64,000 bases of DNA from Clytia hemisphaerica (GCA_902728285.1 CACVBU010001147.1:969466-1033465); one strand, 5' to 3'; positions 34,943-43,911 are shown, counted from the stretch's first letter. The notes: generated by a model from the letters alone, not told the origin. Translations and numbers: made by a program.

Positions 34943-35122
34943 ATTCAACACCACTTTCGCAGCACCACATTCGCACTTTCGTTTTCGCTCCAGCACCACA
35001 TTCGGGACTTTCGTTTTCGCTCCAGCACCACATTCGGCGATTCCAGCACCACATTCAACTTTCTGCCCAATTTTCATACTGAAGGAGAGTATTCCTATCC
35101 TGGAAATTATGATTCCTATCAA
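32270..35122 (-). CDS. reverse transcriptase with C-terminal zinc and PD-(D/E)xK-like motifs, fused to arm repeat
   Basis: An unbroken 950-codon minus-strand frame; the first codon at 35122 is TTG, so the true start is uncertain. Codons 1-60 come from the foldback arm (ECGAG-type repeats translated from the short repeat) and codons 61-950 from the inserted element. RT motifs are clear: VLLVDASNAFNSINR (motif A), EGTTQGDPIAMALYG (motif B) and VAYADD at about residues 439-444 (motif C). A Cys/His motif CACSANFTIDHALSC lies at about 733-747. RADV...FFDVKV at about 802-820 has the shape of the PD-(D/E)xK nuclease of R2/NeSL/Hero-type non-LTR elements. No AP-endonuclease is present at the N terminus. 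Similar proteins are abundant in cnidarian genomes as far as I recall. Clade assignment is inference. Confidence 0.8.
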   Translation of the reverse strand: MIGIIISRIGILSFSMKIGQKVECGAGIAECGAGAKTKVPNVVLERKRKCECGAAKVVLNLWNNLSPLSNVALKALSVLPSLLLQKPSKTSKSREHTKHLQRRLDLWREGDFDSLIRESRMLQSKFSKSAADRVTSISKRFSDLMFQGKVNAAIKLLSNSTNSHGIVPINDTTLQILQQKHPRGQPKIDELIVQGPFNKIDPTLFEAIDEELIKSMAAKTKGSSGPSKIDAQMWQRILLSKNFGDRSSDLCKAIARMTRIMCTEQCNKESGRDMEAFLSCTLIPLDKNPGIRPIGIGEVLRRIVGKTVTTFLRNEIQEAAGNLQLCAGQLGGCEAAVHAMADIYNDENTDGVLLVDASNAFNSINREVMMHNINILCPTLAMFATNCYSNHVRLFAIGGAELSSSEGTTQGDPIAMALYGICLLPLTDTLRNVPDTKQVAYADDITGAGKLVALRKWWDDLTQLGPTIGYYPEPSKSWLIVKPEMYQTALDTFEGTSIKITAKGHKHLGASVGEKSYKKEFVSNKVETWVKEIKTLSDIAITQPQAAYVAFVIGYRQKFNYIFRTLDDISELLRPIENVIRFHLIPAICDGRQCSDIERKILSFPIKMGGLGIINIEDEAKFQNETSRLATKVLVERIITQSNESIDPSQSKKMLKSLAAKRIGEQKRSLDQIVQQLPSINQKALEIASSQGASSWLTTLPLKEENFVLNKREFADALHMRYGWEMKRLPIKCACSANFTIDHALSCHLGGYVIHRHNNVRDTLATMMNEVCHDVSIEPQLMDLSREQVDLPRSSVTGNEARADVSANGFWQRYQRAFFDVKVCNLLAPSYRIKSIGTTFTSLEKQKKRAYNERILQVEKGTFTPLVFGATGGVARECSIFMSRLADKISAKQKCSKSEVVNGIRRKISFVLIRSVVACLRGERSSRSFTPEQAALKDSKLTEILTSLHV
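34959..35080. repeat. outer-arm short repeats (left arm)
   Basis: Successive copies of agcaccacattc separated by gcactttcgttttcgctcc-like spacers. The block is repeated in inverted form at 38617-38737. Read on the minus strand of the left arm it stays open and encodes ECGAGAKTK-type peptide repeats. Confidence 0.8.
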
Positions 35123-36112
35123 GCCTTATCTATTAGCTTCCATTTAAAGCCAAAATGAAGTCTATATCACCATTTCTTTTCATAGCCTCGCATTATAAAG
35201 ACACCTCGGTAGAGTACTGAAAATCTTAATTTTGGTGTTTTGGACTAGAAATTGTACTGAAGGAGAGTATTCCTATCCTGGAAATTATGATTCCTATCAA
35301 GCCTTATCTATTAGCTTCCATTTAAAGCCAAAATGAAGTCTATATCACCATTTCTTTACATAGCCTCGCATTATAAAGACACCTCGGTAGAGTACCGAAA
35401 ATCTTAATTTTGGTGTTTTGGACTAGAAATTGTACTGAAGGAGAGTATTCCTATCCTGGAAATTATGATTCCTATCAAGCCTTATCTATTAGCTTCCATT
35501 TAAAGCAAAAATGAAGTCTCTATCACCATTTCTCTTCATAGCCTCGCATTATAAAGACACCTCGGTAGAGTACCGAAAATCTTAATTTTGGTGTTTTGGA
35601 CTAGAAATTGTACTAAAGGAGAGTATTCCTATCCTGGAAATTATGATTCCTATCAAGTCTTATCTATTAGCTTCCATTTAAAGCAAAAATGAAGTCTATA
35701 TCACCATTTCTTTTCATAGCCTCGCATTATAAAGACACCTCGGTAGAGTACCGAAAATCTTAATTTTGGTGTTTTGGACTAGAAATTGTACTGAAGGAGA
35801 GTATTCCTATCCTGGAAATTATGATTCCTATCAAGTCTTATCTATTAGCTTCCATTTAAAGCAAAAATGAAGTCTATATCACCATTTCTTTTCATAGCCT
35901 CGCATTATAAAGACACCTCGGTAGAGTACCGAAAATCTTAATTTTGGTGTTTTGGACTAGAAATTGTACTGAAGGAGAGTATTCCTATCCTGGAAATTAT
36001 GATTCCTATCAAGCTTTATACATTACCTTCCATTTAAAGCCAAAATAAAGTCTCTATCACCAGTCCCCTACTCAGCCTCACGTTTTAAAGACATCTCGGT
36101 AGAGTACCGAAA
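35081..36112. repeat. 178-bp tandem array (left arm)
   Basis: Five full units and one partial, each starting GAAGGAGAGTATTCCTATCC and containing tcctatcaagccttatctat and cacctcggtagagtac. The period is 178 bp at every step counted. Units nearest the outside are almost identical; the innermost partial unit is the most diverged. Confidence 0.9.
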
Positions 36113-37778
36113 ATGTTTTGCTTTCAAGATTATGAAATACATAGTCGAATGAATATTCATAATATTCATAAGAAATGGTTTGAGAATTTGCCGTATTTTT
36201 TGTCTAAACACTTCATTTTAATGTTACGTGGTAGTGTTAAAATTTCAAAGCCGCCTTACTTTATGGTTATTCGCATATTTTGGATTGTGAGTCGTCTGTG
36301 ACAACGTTTGGGAGCGCTAGTTTTATGATATATTTTATGGTTTATGAATTAATTCAAAATTAATTTCACAGGTCACAAATCAAGCTAGCAAATCAAGTTA
36401 AAAAGTATGTTGACGTTTCTTTTAAAGAAATAATTAAAAAAGCAATTATAAGAGCAATAGCATGGTTTGTGTGTGGTGCACATAGGTGGGCTTCCAAGAG
36501 GCCAGTATTCCGTTATATGACATTTTTCATCTAGACGTCTTCCGGTATTGATCTTTACTCAGTAATCTACCGGTATATTTTCAAACAGACCGGTACAGTA
36601 ATTCGGTATCGTTGTTCAAAAAAAGGCGAAAAGAGGGGCTTAGAAACAGCCACTGATAACTCATAAAGATGACATACATTATAATTGATGCCTTCATCAA
36701 TGACTTCATAAAGAAAATGTTTTCACTTTGTTATTTCAAATTATTGAGACATATTGTACGAGTCTGCTAAATGACGTGCCCTACGTGCCCACGTGCCTTC
36801 ATTTTTTTGACGTGCCTTCGTGCCCTACGTGCCTGGCGTGCATTCGTGCTTGCGTGCCTTACGTGCCCAACGTGCTAACGTGCCCTCCGAAATTTGACGT
36901 GCCCGACGTGCTATGTTTCTAATATTAATAGGAGATAAACATCTTTGAATCACACTAGTTTAACCCTCTCTCTCGAAGCGTTCCTTATGATAAAAGCCTG
37001 GTTATACATAGTGCGTGATGCAGGGCCCAGAGTCATTGCAGGTGGAGGACCCTGGTCTCCCCACGTTTATAAAAACAAAAGGAAATTTTTAATCCCTAAC
37101 GGACTTTCAAGAACCTCTGTTATTTGCAAAATCATTCCAAATTATGGTCGTATTGAAGCAAATAAAAGAGGGTCAAAATTAGATAGTTTTCTCTTCGGCG
37201 TATAACATATGTTTTTTTGTCATTCCATTTTTGGGAGCAAAACAGGGGCATCGATTGGAGTCATCAAACAACATCGGTTATTTCTAGTCAGGTACTTAGC
37301 AAAATCTCACTAGTCATACTCTACAACCTCTGGCCATTTAGCTTGCACAAAAAAGTTTCCAGCGATTCGTTTCGATAGTGCCAGTATTGTCAGATTTAAT
37401 TGACTTTTTGCCAGAACCTGTTTTTGAGAATTCTTTGACCGAGATTAAGGAATTTCAAGAAAAAATTACTGGCATTTCGTACCCCCATTTTCTTAACCCT
37501 CCCCCTCTACTGCTGCGAGAGCAAAGGTATTTTCTTTAGAGTAAACTACAAACTGAGTCGTCCATAATTTGTATCAGAATCAGGGCTTGTTTGTATATCT
37601 TTTTGAGCGTTTTAAGCATGTGAGTACTAAATTTGAACTTATTTTTTTCGCTTTACTTTTTTAAAAAGAGCTCTGGCCATGTCCATATAGTACAGATCAT
37701 ATATAGTACTATCTCACAGACCCGGTGGGAGGTGGGGACGATGGGACCAACAATACATTGAACAAAGCGGGATGCCGA
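36113..37778. other. central spacer of the foldback-like element
   Basis: About 1.7 kb between the inverted arrays. It includes a short ACGTGCC-type repeat run at 36775-36910 and two small open frames (36113-36301, 36945-37205) that I cannot link to a transposase. A single CACAGACCCGGTGGGA end of the MITE family lies at about 37717. No complete gene is seen. Confidence 0.5.
36775..36910. repeat. degenerate ACGTGCC short tandem repeat
   Basis: About 14 irregularly spaced copies of (C/T)ACGTGCC or close variants with TTCGTGC and GCGTGC interruptions. It is a minisatellite-like run within the central spacer. Confidence 0.65.
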
Positions 37779-38620
37779 GGTGCCTTTAAAACGTGACGCT
37801 GGAAAGGGAAATGATAGTAGAGACTTCATTTTTACTTTAAATAGAAGGTAGTATATAAGGCTTGATAGGAATCATAATTTCCAGTATAGGAATACTCTAC
37901 TTCAGTATAATATTTAGTCCAAGGCACCAGAATTAAGATATTCGGCACTCTACCGAGGTGTCTTTAAAACGTGAGGCTGGGAAGGGAAATGGTGATAGAG
38001 ACTTTATTTTGGCTTGAAATGGAAGGTAGTAAATAAAGCTTGATAGGAATCATAAAATCCAGGATAGGAATGCTCTCCTTCAGTATGATTTTTAGTCCAA
38101 AACACCAAAATTAAGATATTCGGCACTCTACCGAGGTGTCTTTAAAACGTGAGGCTGGGAAGGGAAATGATGATAGAGACTTCATTTTGGCTTTAAATGG
38201 GAGCTAATAGATAAGGCTTGATAGGAATCATAATTTCCAGGATAGGAATACTCTCCTTTAGTACAATTTCTAGTCCAGAACACCAAAATTAAGATTTTCG
38301 GTACTCTACCAAGGTGTCTTTATAATGCGAGGCTATGAAGAAAAATGGTGATAGAGACTTCATTTTGGCTTTAAATGGAAGCTAATAGATAAGGCTTGAT
38401 AGGAATCATAATTTCCAGGATAGGAATACTCTCCTTCAGTACAATTTCTAGTCCAAAACACCAAAATTAAGATTTTCGGTACTCTACCGAGGTGTCTTTA
38501 TAATGCGAGGCTATGAAGAGAAATGGTGATAGAGACTTCATTTTGGCTTTAAATGGAAGCTAATAGATAAGGCTTGATAGGAATCATAATTTACAGGATA
38601 GGAATACTCTCCTTCAGTAT
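37779..38620. repeat. 178-bp tandem array (right arm, inverted)
   Basis: Five units in the opposite orientation to the left array, with the same 178-bp step. The innermost copies carry more substitutions and the outer two match the left array most closely. Confidence 0.9.
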
Positions 38621-39045
38621 GAAAATTGGGCAGAAAGTTGAATGTGGTGCTGGAATTGTCGAATGTGGTGCTGGAGCGAAAACGAAAGTCCCGAATGTGG
38701 TGCTGGAGCGAAAACGAAAGTGCGAATGTGGTGCTGCGAAAGTGGTGTTGAATGTGGTGCTACGAATGTGGTGCTGGCTTGCTTTTGGTATTTTTAATCG
38801 TTTTGGCAAGCTCCACAATTCACCATTCACTTTTTGCTCTTTCTCTTTTATCATAACCAATGACGTACTTATAATACTCAACTAACGTAAGTAAAGTCTA
38901 TCTTTATAGGTAATCAAATATATTTAAGGTAAAGCAAGCGTGCCACTTTAGTGTCTTCTTTCCGCTGCTGTTTTTTCTCTGGACATACCATCAGCAGATA
39001 CCAACAGCAAAAATATTCTTTTATGCTTCATACAAATGCATAGAC

Positions 39046-39477
39046 AGTTACATCAATATGCCAAAAACATTTTGTTCAACCACCTTCACTTCGAGATAGG
39101 CCACCATAGAATGAACTTCCTTTTATAGGATGAACCATATTCATGTGGCTTTCAGCCTTGCACTCCATCACAGAGCCTATTTGAGATATTTTATAACTAG
39201 CCCAGAGAAAAATTTTAAACCTTTATTGAATGCATGCCTTTTTAATACATGAAAACGCGCTGTGGTATAGTGGTCATTGACCTTGGTTACTGCACAGGCG
39301 ACTGAGGTTCGATTCCCACTCGCAGCGGTTCACTTGGCAAGTGAATGAACCTTCGTCCGGGTCAACCCATGCCATGTGAGGGGGATTGGGTAGTCAGTCC
39401 AAGGTGCTGACGGGGCACTCATTGAAAGCGTCTATAGTTGCGAAAATAGGCCTCAAAGCCTCCTGCAACTCAACCAA

Positions 39478-39511
<34 letters not shown>

Positions 39512-39622
39512 CCACATGAATACGGTTCATCCTATAAAAGGAAGTTCATTCTATGGTGGCCTATCTTGAAGTGAAGGTGGTTGAACAAAATGTTTTTGGC
39601 ATATTGATGGAACTGATAGATA
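39046..39622. repeat. inverted repeat pair with ~105-bp arms, SINE inside
   Basis: Arms at 39046-39156 and 39511-39622 are near-perfect inverted copies (atcaatatgccaaaaacatt ... tataggatgaaccatattca). The 354-bp spacer holds a tRNA-derived SINE next to the right arm. Probably a MITE that received a SINE. Confidence 0.7.
39256..39510 (+). mobile_element. tRNA-derived SINE with 30-nt poly(A)
   Basis: The head reads cgcgctgtggtatagtggtc (A box) and gaggttcgattcccactcg (B box), spaced as in a tRNA promoter for RNA polymerase III. A tail of about 150 bp of non-tRNA sequence follows (gtccgggtcaacccatgcca; tcaaggtgctgacgg-like) and then 30 consecutive A. No convincing target duplication is seen. 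It shares the GTGGTATAGTGG start with the SINE at 20287 but has a different, longer body. Confidence 0.75.
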
Positions 39623-39696
39623 ACAACCAAAAGCCTTGAGGATGTCCATCAAGTTGAAGTTACCTTGAGTTACCTTGAGCTTGTTTCGTAATATCT

Positions 39697-42600
39697 TTAC
39701 GCATCCATCCTGTGAGGACCGATGTAAATTTTCATATTGATGATGCTGTTTGTTTCAGCTCGTCTCATCATAGTGTAGCCAGTCACGAGTGGCTCGTCGG
39801 GAACTGTAAAGAGATATTTATCCAGCTCAGTTTTGAATTTCAATTTCTTGCACCCAGTGAGATCCCTCAGACGTTTTGGCAGCGAGTTGAAAAGCCTTGG
39901 TCCTTGGACTTTAAAACTTGAGTATATGACTTTTTGCCAGGGCCCCCTTTTCACTAGTGGTATGTGACATTTTCTTCCTTGTCTGGGATTGGCATAGAAC
40001 GTGATTGTCCCAGGATTTGGGACAAGCTTCTCAATAATACACCAAGTGTATATGATAATATATCTTTCACGCCTTCTCTGCAGTGAAAACAGTTTTAATG
40101 TTTGTAGTCTTTCCCAATAGTTTTGGTTGTGTAGGTTTTTAATCCTCCTTGTGAATGATTTTTGGAGATCTTCGATCTGCTGGATCAGATTAACTTCATT
40201 GGGTGACCATAGTTGAGAACAGTTGTCGATGTGTGGTATGACTAAAGACTTCCAAAGAGTGAGCATGACATCATGTTCTCTTGAGCTAAATGTTCTCAGA
40301 ATCCAACCAATGAGTATCTGTACTTTTTCTACAATGGTTAGAATGTGTTGGTTGAATTTCGCATCGTCTGACATGGTAACACCAAGATCCCTTGTTGAAG
40401 ATTTGGTTTGGATTATCTTTCCTTCACCTGTGAAATAACTGGTGGCTGGTCCGTTTCCATAATGGAGATGCTCGAACTTTTTTCCATTTAACATCATTTT
40501 GTTTATGGTCGACCATTGATAAACATTGTTAAGGTCGTTTTGTAGGTGAAACTGGTCAATGATGTTTTGGATTCCTTTCTTTACTCGTGTGTCATCAGCA
40601 AAACTTGCAAGTTCCGCTTTGGTTGTCCCTTCATCAATGTCTGATATCATGATGATGAAGAATAATGGCCCAAGAACCGATCCTTGAGGTACTCCTGATT
40701 GAATTTTTGCCTGGTATGACTTGTGACCGTCTACAAATACTACTTGGTTTCTGTCTTGAAGAAATGACTTAATCCATTTAAGTAGTTTGTCTGTTATTCC
40801 AATAGATTTCAGTTTTGATAGCAGTATCCTGTGGTCGACTTTATCAAATGCTTTTGAAAAATCGAGATATACAACATCTACATCCAATCCTTCTTCTAGT
40901 TTTGATAGGATACTGTCATAGTGGCTGAGTAATTGACTAAGGCATGATCGCCCTTCCCGGAAACCATGCTGTGTTGGGTTGAACAAGTCATTGTTGTTGA
41001 TAAATTCGACTATCTTCTTTCGAACTATTTTTTCAAACACCTTGGTGATATGGGACGTAAGTGATACTGGCCTGTAGTTAGATGGCTCTCCTTGATCTCC
41101 ACCCTTTGATATTGGTGTGATATGATTTCTTTTGTGAATTTCCTCTGTTACTCCATGGTTCAGACAGTTCCTCCAGAATATTGCGAGTGGCTTAGCAAGT
41201 TCTTCTTTGCAATTTTTCAGCAAAATCGCAGGAAATCCATCAGGACCGGGAGCAGAGTTTGGTGACAATGTTGAGATTGCTTCAATGAAATCTTTTTCGT
41301 CAAAGTCTATGTCTTTTAGCACGTTTGGACATATTGTTGGATGAGTGACGTCATTTTCCGATGGTACACTGAAAACCGATGTGTATTGGTCTTGGAGTAT
41401 ATTAGCAATACGGTCAGCATCATATATCAAAGAATTATTTTTGTCACGCAGTGGTCCAACTTTGGATTTTGATTTACTATGCTTTTTTGCATATGCATAA
41501 AAAAATTTAGGATTGTTTTTTATTGATTCTGTTGCCTTCCTTTCCTGGCTTTTCTTCTCTGATTCGTAGGATAGCTTTAGTTTAGTTTCAATGTCTATTA
41601 ATTTTTGTTTGGATTTTGCATTTTTCATTGGGTTTGGAAATTTTCTAAAAATGTTTTTTCTTTTTCTGAATAAAATCTTTCGCTCGCGTGGTATCTTCTG
41701 AAATTTTTTAGTGTTTGGTTTTCGTTTTGGTACATATTCCTTAATTATGTCTATGATCCAGTCTGTGATTGTTGACAATTGGTCAGCTGTCGGTTGATCA
41801 TGAAGGTCTGTCCACAATTTATCCTTCATTTTTTCCTTGATTGATACCCAGTTTATTGTTTTTGAATGAAAATTGTACTCATCAAATACATTACGCACAA
41901 CAAAGGGATCCTCCTTTTGGAAACTTGAGTGTAAATCAAAGTGAATTTTAACATTGATCATTGAGTGATGGGATATGTAATCTGGTGATGGGGCTGATTC
42001 ATAGCTGTGTATTAGTAGAGGGTTATTTGTGAGCATTAAATCCAGTGTATTTCCTGCTTTGTGTGTGGCTCCTCTAATGTGTTGAATCAGGTTATGGTCA
42101 TTCATAAGAGTGAATATTTCACTAGTCATTCTTTGTTCCTCTGTAGATGCCCCAGGGTTTGAGCACTTGCTGTCCCAATTTGCGCGTGGCAGGTTAAAAT
42201 CACCTGCTATGAAGATGTCTGGTGTTTTTCCTTCAGTTTTGTCTAGTTCTGATTTAATTAACTCTATAACTGGTTTGAATTGTTCATTTTTAGATGGATT
42301 CCTGTTTGATGAGTCGTCTGGCTGTCGGTATATTCCCCATATTTGGATATCCAATGTAGTCGAACTCAGACAGATGACTTCGATAACGCCATTTGAGTGT
42401 GTAACGGTCTGTTTGAAGTGTGATGAAATATCTTCTCTCATGTATATAGCGACACCACCACTACATCTTCCAAATCGTGACTTTGGTCTTTTTCTGTCGG
42501 ACCGAAATATTTCATAGCCTTCTATGTTTAACTCAGCATCATTATGGTCTTTGAGCCAAGTTTCTGTTAAAATCATAAATAAAAAGTTATTCTCAATCAA

Positions 42601-42888
42601 CTTGTCTTTGATATATGGTACTGTTGATTGAACTGTTTGTGGTTTAAGTCCTTGAACGTTTAAAATTGAAAATGAATTTAGCGAGACGGGTTGATCATTG
42701 ACGGGTTTATTCCCCAGTTGGTGTTCTGAGGGGACATCATTCGTTGAGGATACTGGTATTGTAGTGGTATTTCCTTCCTCACTTGTTTGTCCATCAGTGT
42801 GGATATTTTCTGATCGATCTCCAGTATTAAGTCTTTTTTGAATTTTTGAAAAATAGCTAAAAAATCCATTTCTTTGTTTGTATTCTGG
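39697..42888 (-). CDS. LINE ORF2: AP endonuclease plus reverse transcriptase
   Basis: The frame is open from 42888 to the stop at 39697 (about 1060 codons); the first ATG is not obvious and the 967-residue part from 42600 begins at TTG. The endonuclease starts with SILNVQGLKPQ at about 42650, then LTETWLKD, GVAIYMRED, GDFNLPRANWDS and a closing SHHSMI block. The RT follows: PGPDGFPA, YLDFSKAFDKVDH, SGVPQGSVLGPLFF and SFADD near 40600. There is no RNase H or gag. The arrangement fits the CR1/L2/Jockey group. No stop or frameshift breaks the ORF, so it may be young. It overlaps ORF1 by about 210 bp in another frame. Confidence 0.85.
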   Translation of the reverse strand, partial: PEYKQRNGFFSYFSKIQKRLNTGDRSENIHTDGQTSEEGNTTTIPVSSTNDVPSEHQLGNKPVNDQPVSLNSFSILNVQGLKPQTVQSTVPYIKDKLIENNFLFMILTETWLKDHNDAELNIEGYEIFRSDRKRPKSRFGRCSGGVAIYMREDISSHFKQTVTHSNGVIEVICLSSTTLDIQIWGIYRQPDDSSNRNPSKNEQFKPVIELIKSELDKTEGKTPDIFIAGDFNLPRANWDSKCSNPGASTEEQRMTSEIFTLMNDHNLIQHIRGATHKAGNTLDLMLTNNPLLIHSYESAPSPDYISHHSMINVKIHFDLHSSFQKEDPFVVRNVFDEYNFHSKTINWVSIKEKMKDKLWTDLHDQPTADQLSTITDWIIDIIKEYVPKRKPNTKKFQKIPRERKILFRKRKNIFRKFPNPMKNAKSKQKLIDIETKLKLSYESEKKSQERKATESIKNNPKFFYAYAKKHSKSKSKVGPLRDKNNSLIYDADRIANILQDQYTSVFSVPSENDVTHPTICPNVLKDIDFDEKDFIEAISTLSPNSAPGPDGFPAILLKNCKEELAKPLAIFWRNCLNHGVTEEIHKRNHITPISKGGDQGEPSNYRPVSLTSHITKVFEKIVRKKIVEFINNNDLFNPTQHGFREGRSCLSQLLSHYDSILSKLEEGLDVDVVYLDFSKAFDKVDHRILLSKLKSIGITDKLLKWIKSFLQDRNQVVFVDGHKSYQAKIQSGVPQGSVLGPLFFIIMISDIDEGTTKAELASFADDTRVKKGIQNIIDQFHLQNDLNNVYQWSTINKMMLNGKKFEHLHYGNGPATSYFTGEGKIIQTKSSTRDLGVTMSDDAKFNQHILTIVEKVQILIGWILRTFSSREHDVMLTLWKSLVIPHIDNCSQLWSPNEVNLIQQIEDLQKSFTRRIKNLHNQNYWERLQTLKLFSLQRRRERYIIIYTWCIIEKLVPNPGTITFYANPRQGRKCHIPLVKRGPWQKVIYSSFKVQGPRLFNSLPKRLRDLTGCKKLKFKTELDKYLFTVPDEPLVTGYTMMRRAETNSIINMKIYIGPHRMDA

Positions 42889-43001
42889 TTATTCCTTTGA
42901 TGGGTTTCTTGAGATCCATACTCCCTGTTGTCATGCTGATAGTGTTGTTCCTTAAAATCATTTTGGTACTGATTTTCTTTGACATCCCATTTGTTTTGAA
43001 G
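42678..43001 (-). CDS. LINE ORF1 C-terminal fragment
   Basis: About 107 codons, rich in Gln and Asn then a possible coiled coil (DFLAIFQKFKKDLILEIDQK), ending in TAA at 42678. It runs into ORF2 with a frame change, the usual relation of the two LINE frames. The upstream part of ORF1 is missing. Confidence 0.55.
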   Translation of the reverse strand, partial: LQNKWDVKENQYQNDFKEQHYQHDNREYGSQETHQRNNQNTNKEMDFLAIFQKFKKDLILEIDQKISTLMDKQVRKEIPLQYQYPQRMMSPQNTNWGINPSMINPSR

Positions 43002-43119
43002 TTACTTTTTTCTTTACCCCAAATTCTTGGTCTTTTTTCTGTTGTAAACTGGGGATTAGAAAAGTTTTACTGGGACAAAATTTAGCCAATCTACAGTGCG
43101 TTAAGTCATTATTTCTTTA

Positions 43120-43575
43120 TACCTTAAGGGTATAAATCTTCGCAGGGATTATATTTCGCGAATTTTGCCTTTTTCGCGAAATACAATCCCTCGCGAAAAT
43201 TTTCAAACTCTCATCTCTCGCTAAATTCGCGAAATTTAATCCTCACGAAAATTAAGTTTTTTAAGCTAAAAATTCTTTCAGCTAAGAAACTCTCTTGAGT
43301 CTCCATTACTCCAATGACTCTATAATTCGAATAAATTTTTATTCCTCGTAGCCGCTTTCGAGTTATGGAGGCTCTACTGTACGGACAAAATCTTGTAATC
43401 AAACGAACGAAAAATGTGAAAATCTGAAAAATTTTGCCAATTTGCAAAATTAAAAAAAAATCGTTGCTAAAATTTACAGTCGAAGTTAGTCACGAAAATA
43501 AGTCCCGCGAAAATTAAATTATTTCGCGAGGGAAGCTGAAAATTAGTTGCCGCGAAAATTAATTCCCTTAAGGTA
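43120..43575. mobile_element. MITE with TACCTTAAGGG ends and TTCGCGAA motifs
   Basis: Left TACCTTAAGGGTATAAATCTTCGC, right GCGAAAATTAATTCCCTTAAGGTA, with many TTTCGCGAA motifs inside and an inner segment reading ttcgagttatggaggctctactgta. Same family style as 20447-20758. Confidence 0.65.
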
Positions 43576-43911
43576 CAATATTAAAGGAGGTGCGTAACCC
43601 TTTGTTTTGCTGGTAGGAAGAATTTGGGAATTTTATCATGTAGAATTTTAAACTTGAAAGTTGAACATGATTGGGTCCTATAAAAAGGTCTATTCCATCA
43701 CAGTCAAAATTCTGGTCTTTTTACAAAAGTTGTTATCATTGATTTGATAAGTCACAACATAGTTTTTAAAAATCCATCACCAATTGCATCACCATGTTGT
43801 TATTGTTGTAATTTTCTAAACATTTATCTACTACAGACTATTAAGGCAAGGCAGATTTTTGACATCATCAAAATGATGCAAAATTGATGGTTTTTGTAAA
43901 TTATGCTAAAT

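Larger units (their letters stand above)
32060..38789. mobile_element. foldback-like element with inverted 178-bp arrays and 9-bp target duplication
   Basis: Both ends are the same sequence in inverted orientation, starting ACCAAAAGCAAGCCAGCACC. They are framed by the 9-bp direct repeat ATTTTTAAT at 32051-32059 and 38790-38798. Going inward, each arm has about 200 bp of short repeats of the gaatgtggtgctgga type and then a tandem array of 178-bp units: left array 35081-36112 (units at 35081, 35259, 35437, 35615, 35793 and a partial at 35971), right array about 37779-38620 (phase points 37901, 38079, 38257, 38435, 38613). Without the nested insertion the left arm is about 1.2 kb and the right about 1.0 kb. 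Long inverted arms made of tandem subrepeats with 9-bp duplications match Foldback and Mutator-like elements. No transposase is seen in the centre. Confidence 0.85.
39626..43001 (-). mobile_element. APE-type LINE, 5'-truncated, intact ORF2
   Basis: Minus-strand non-LTR element: a fragment of ORF1 (open 43001-42678), full ORF2, and a short 3' end in which TCAAGGTAACT is repeated, as in the short terminal repeats of CR1/L2-like elements. The 5' limit is unclear because ORF1 ends in a stop at about 43002-43004 and a MITE begins at 43120. No target duplication was found. Confidence 0.8.

Noticed and set aside
34741..35147. Plus-strand frames opposite the RT start
   Set aside because: Antisense shadows of the RT frame and of the arm repeats.
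35081..38620. CRISPR-like repeat array
   Set aside because: Units are contiguous 178-bp satellites without spacers and the genome is eukaryotic.
39247..39520. ACATGAA on both sides of the SINE as a target duplication
   Set aside because: The right copy is part of the inverted-repeat arm and is separated from the poly(A) by GCC, so it is probably chance.
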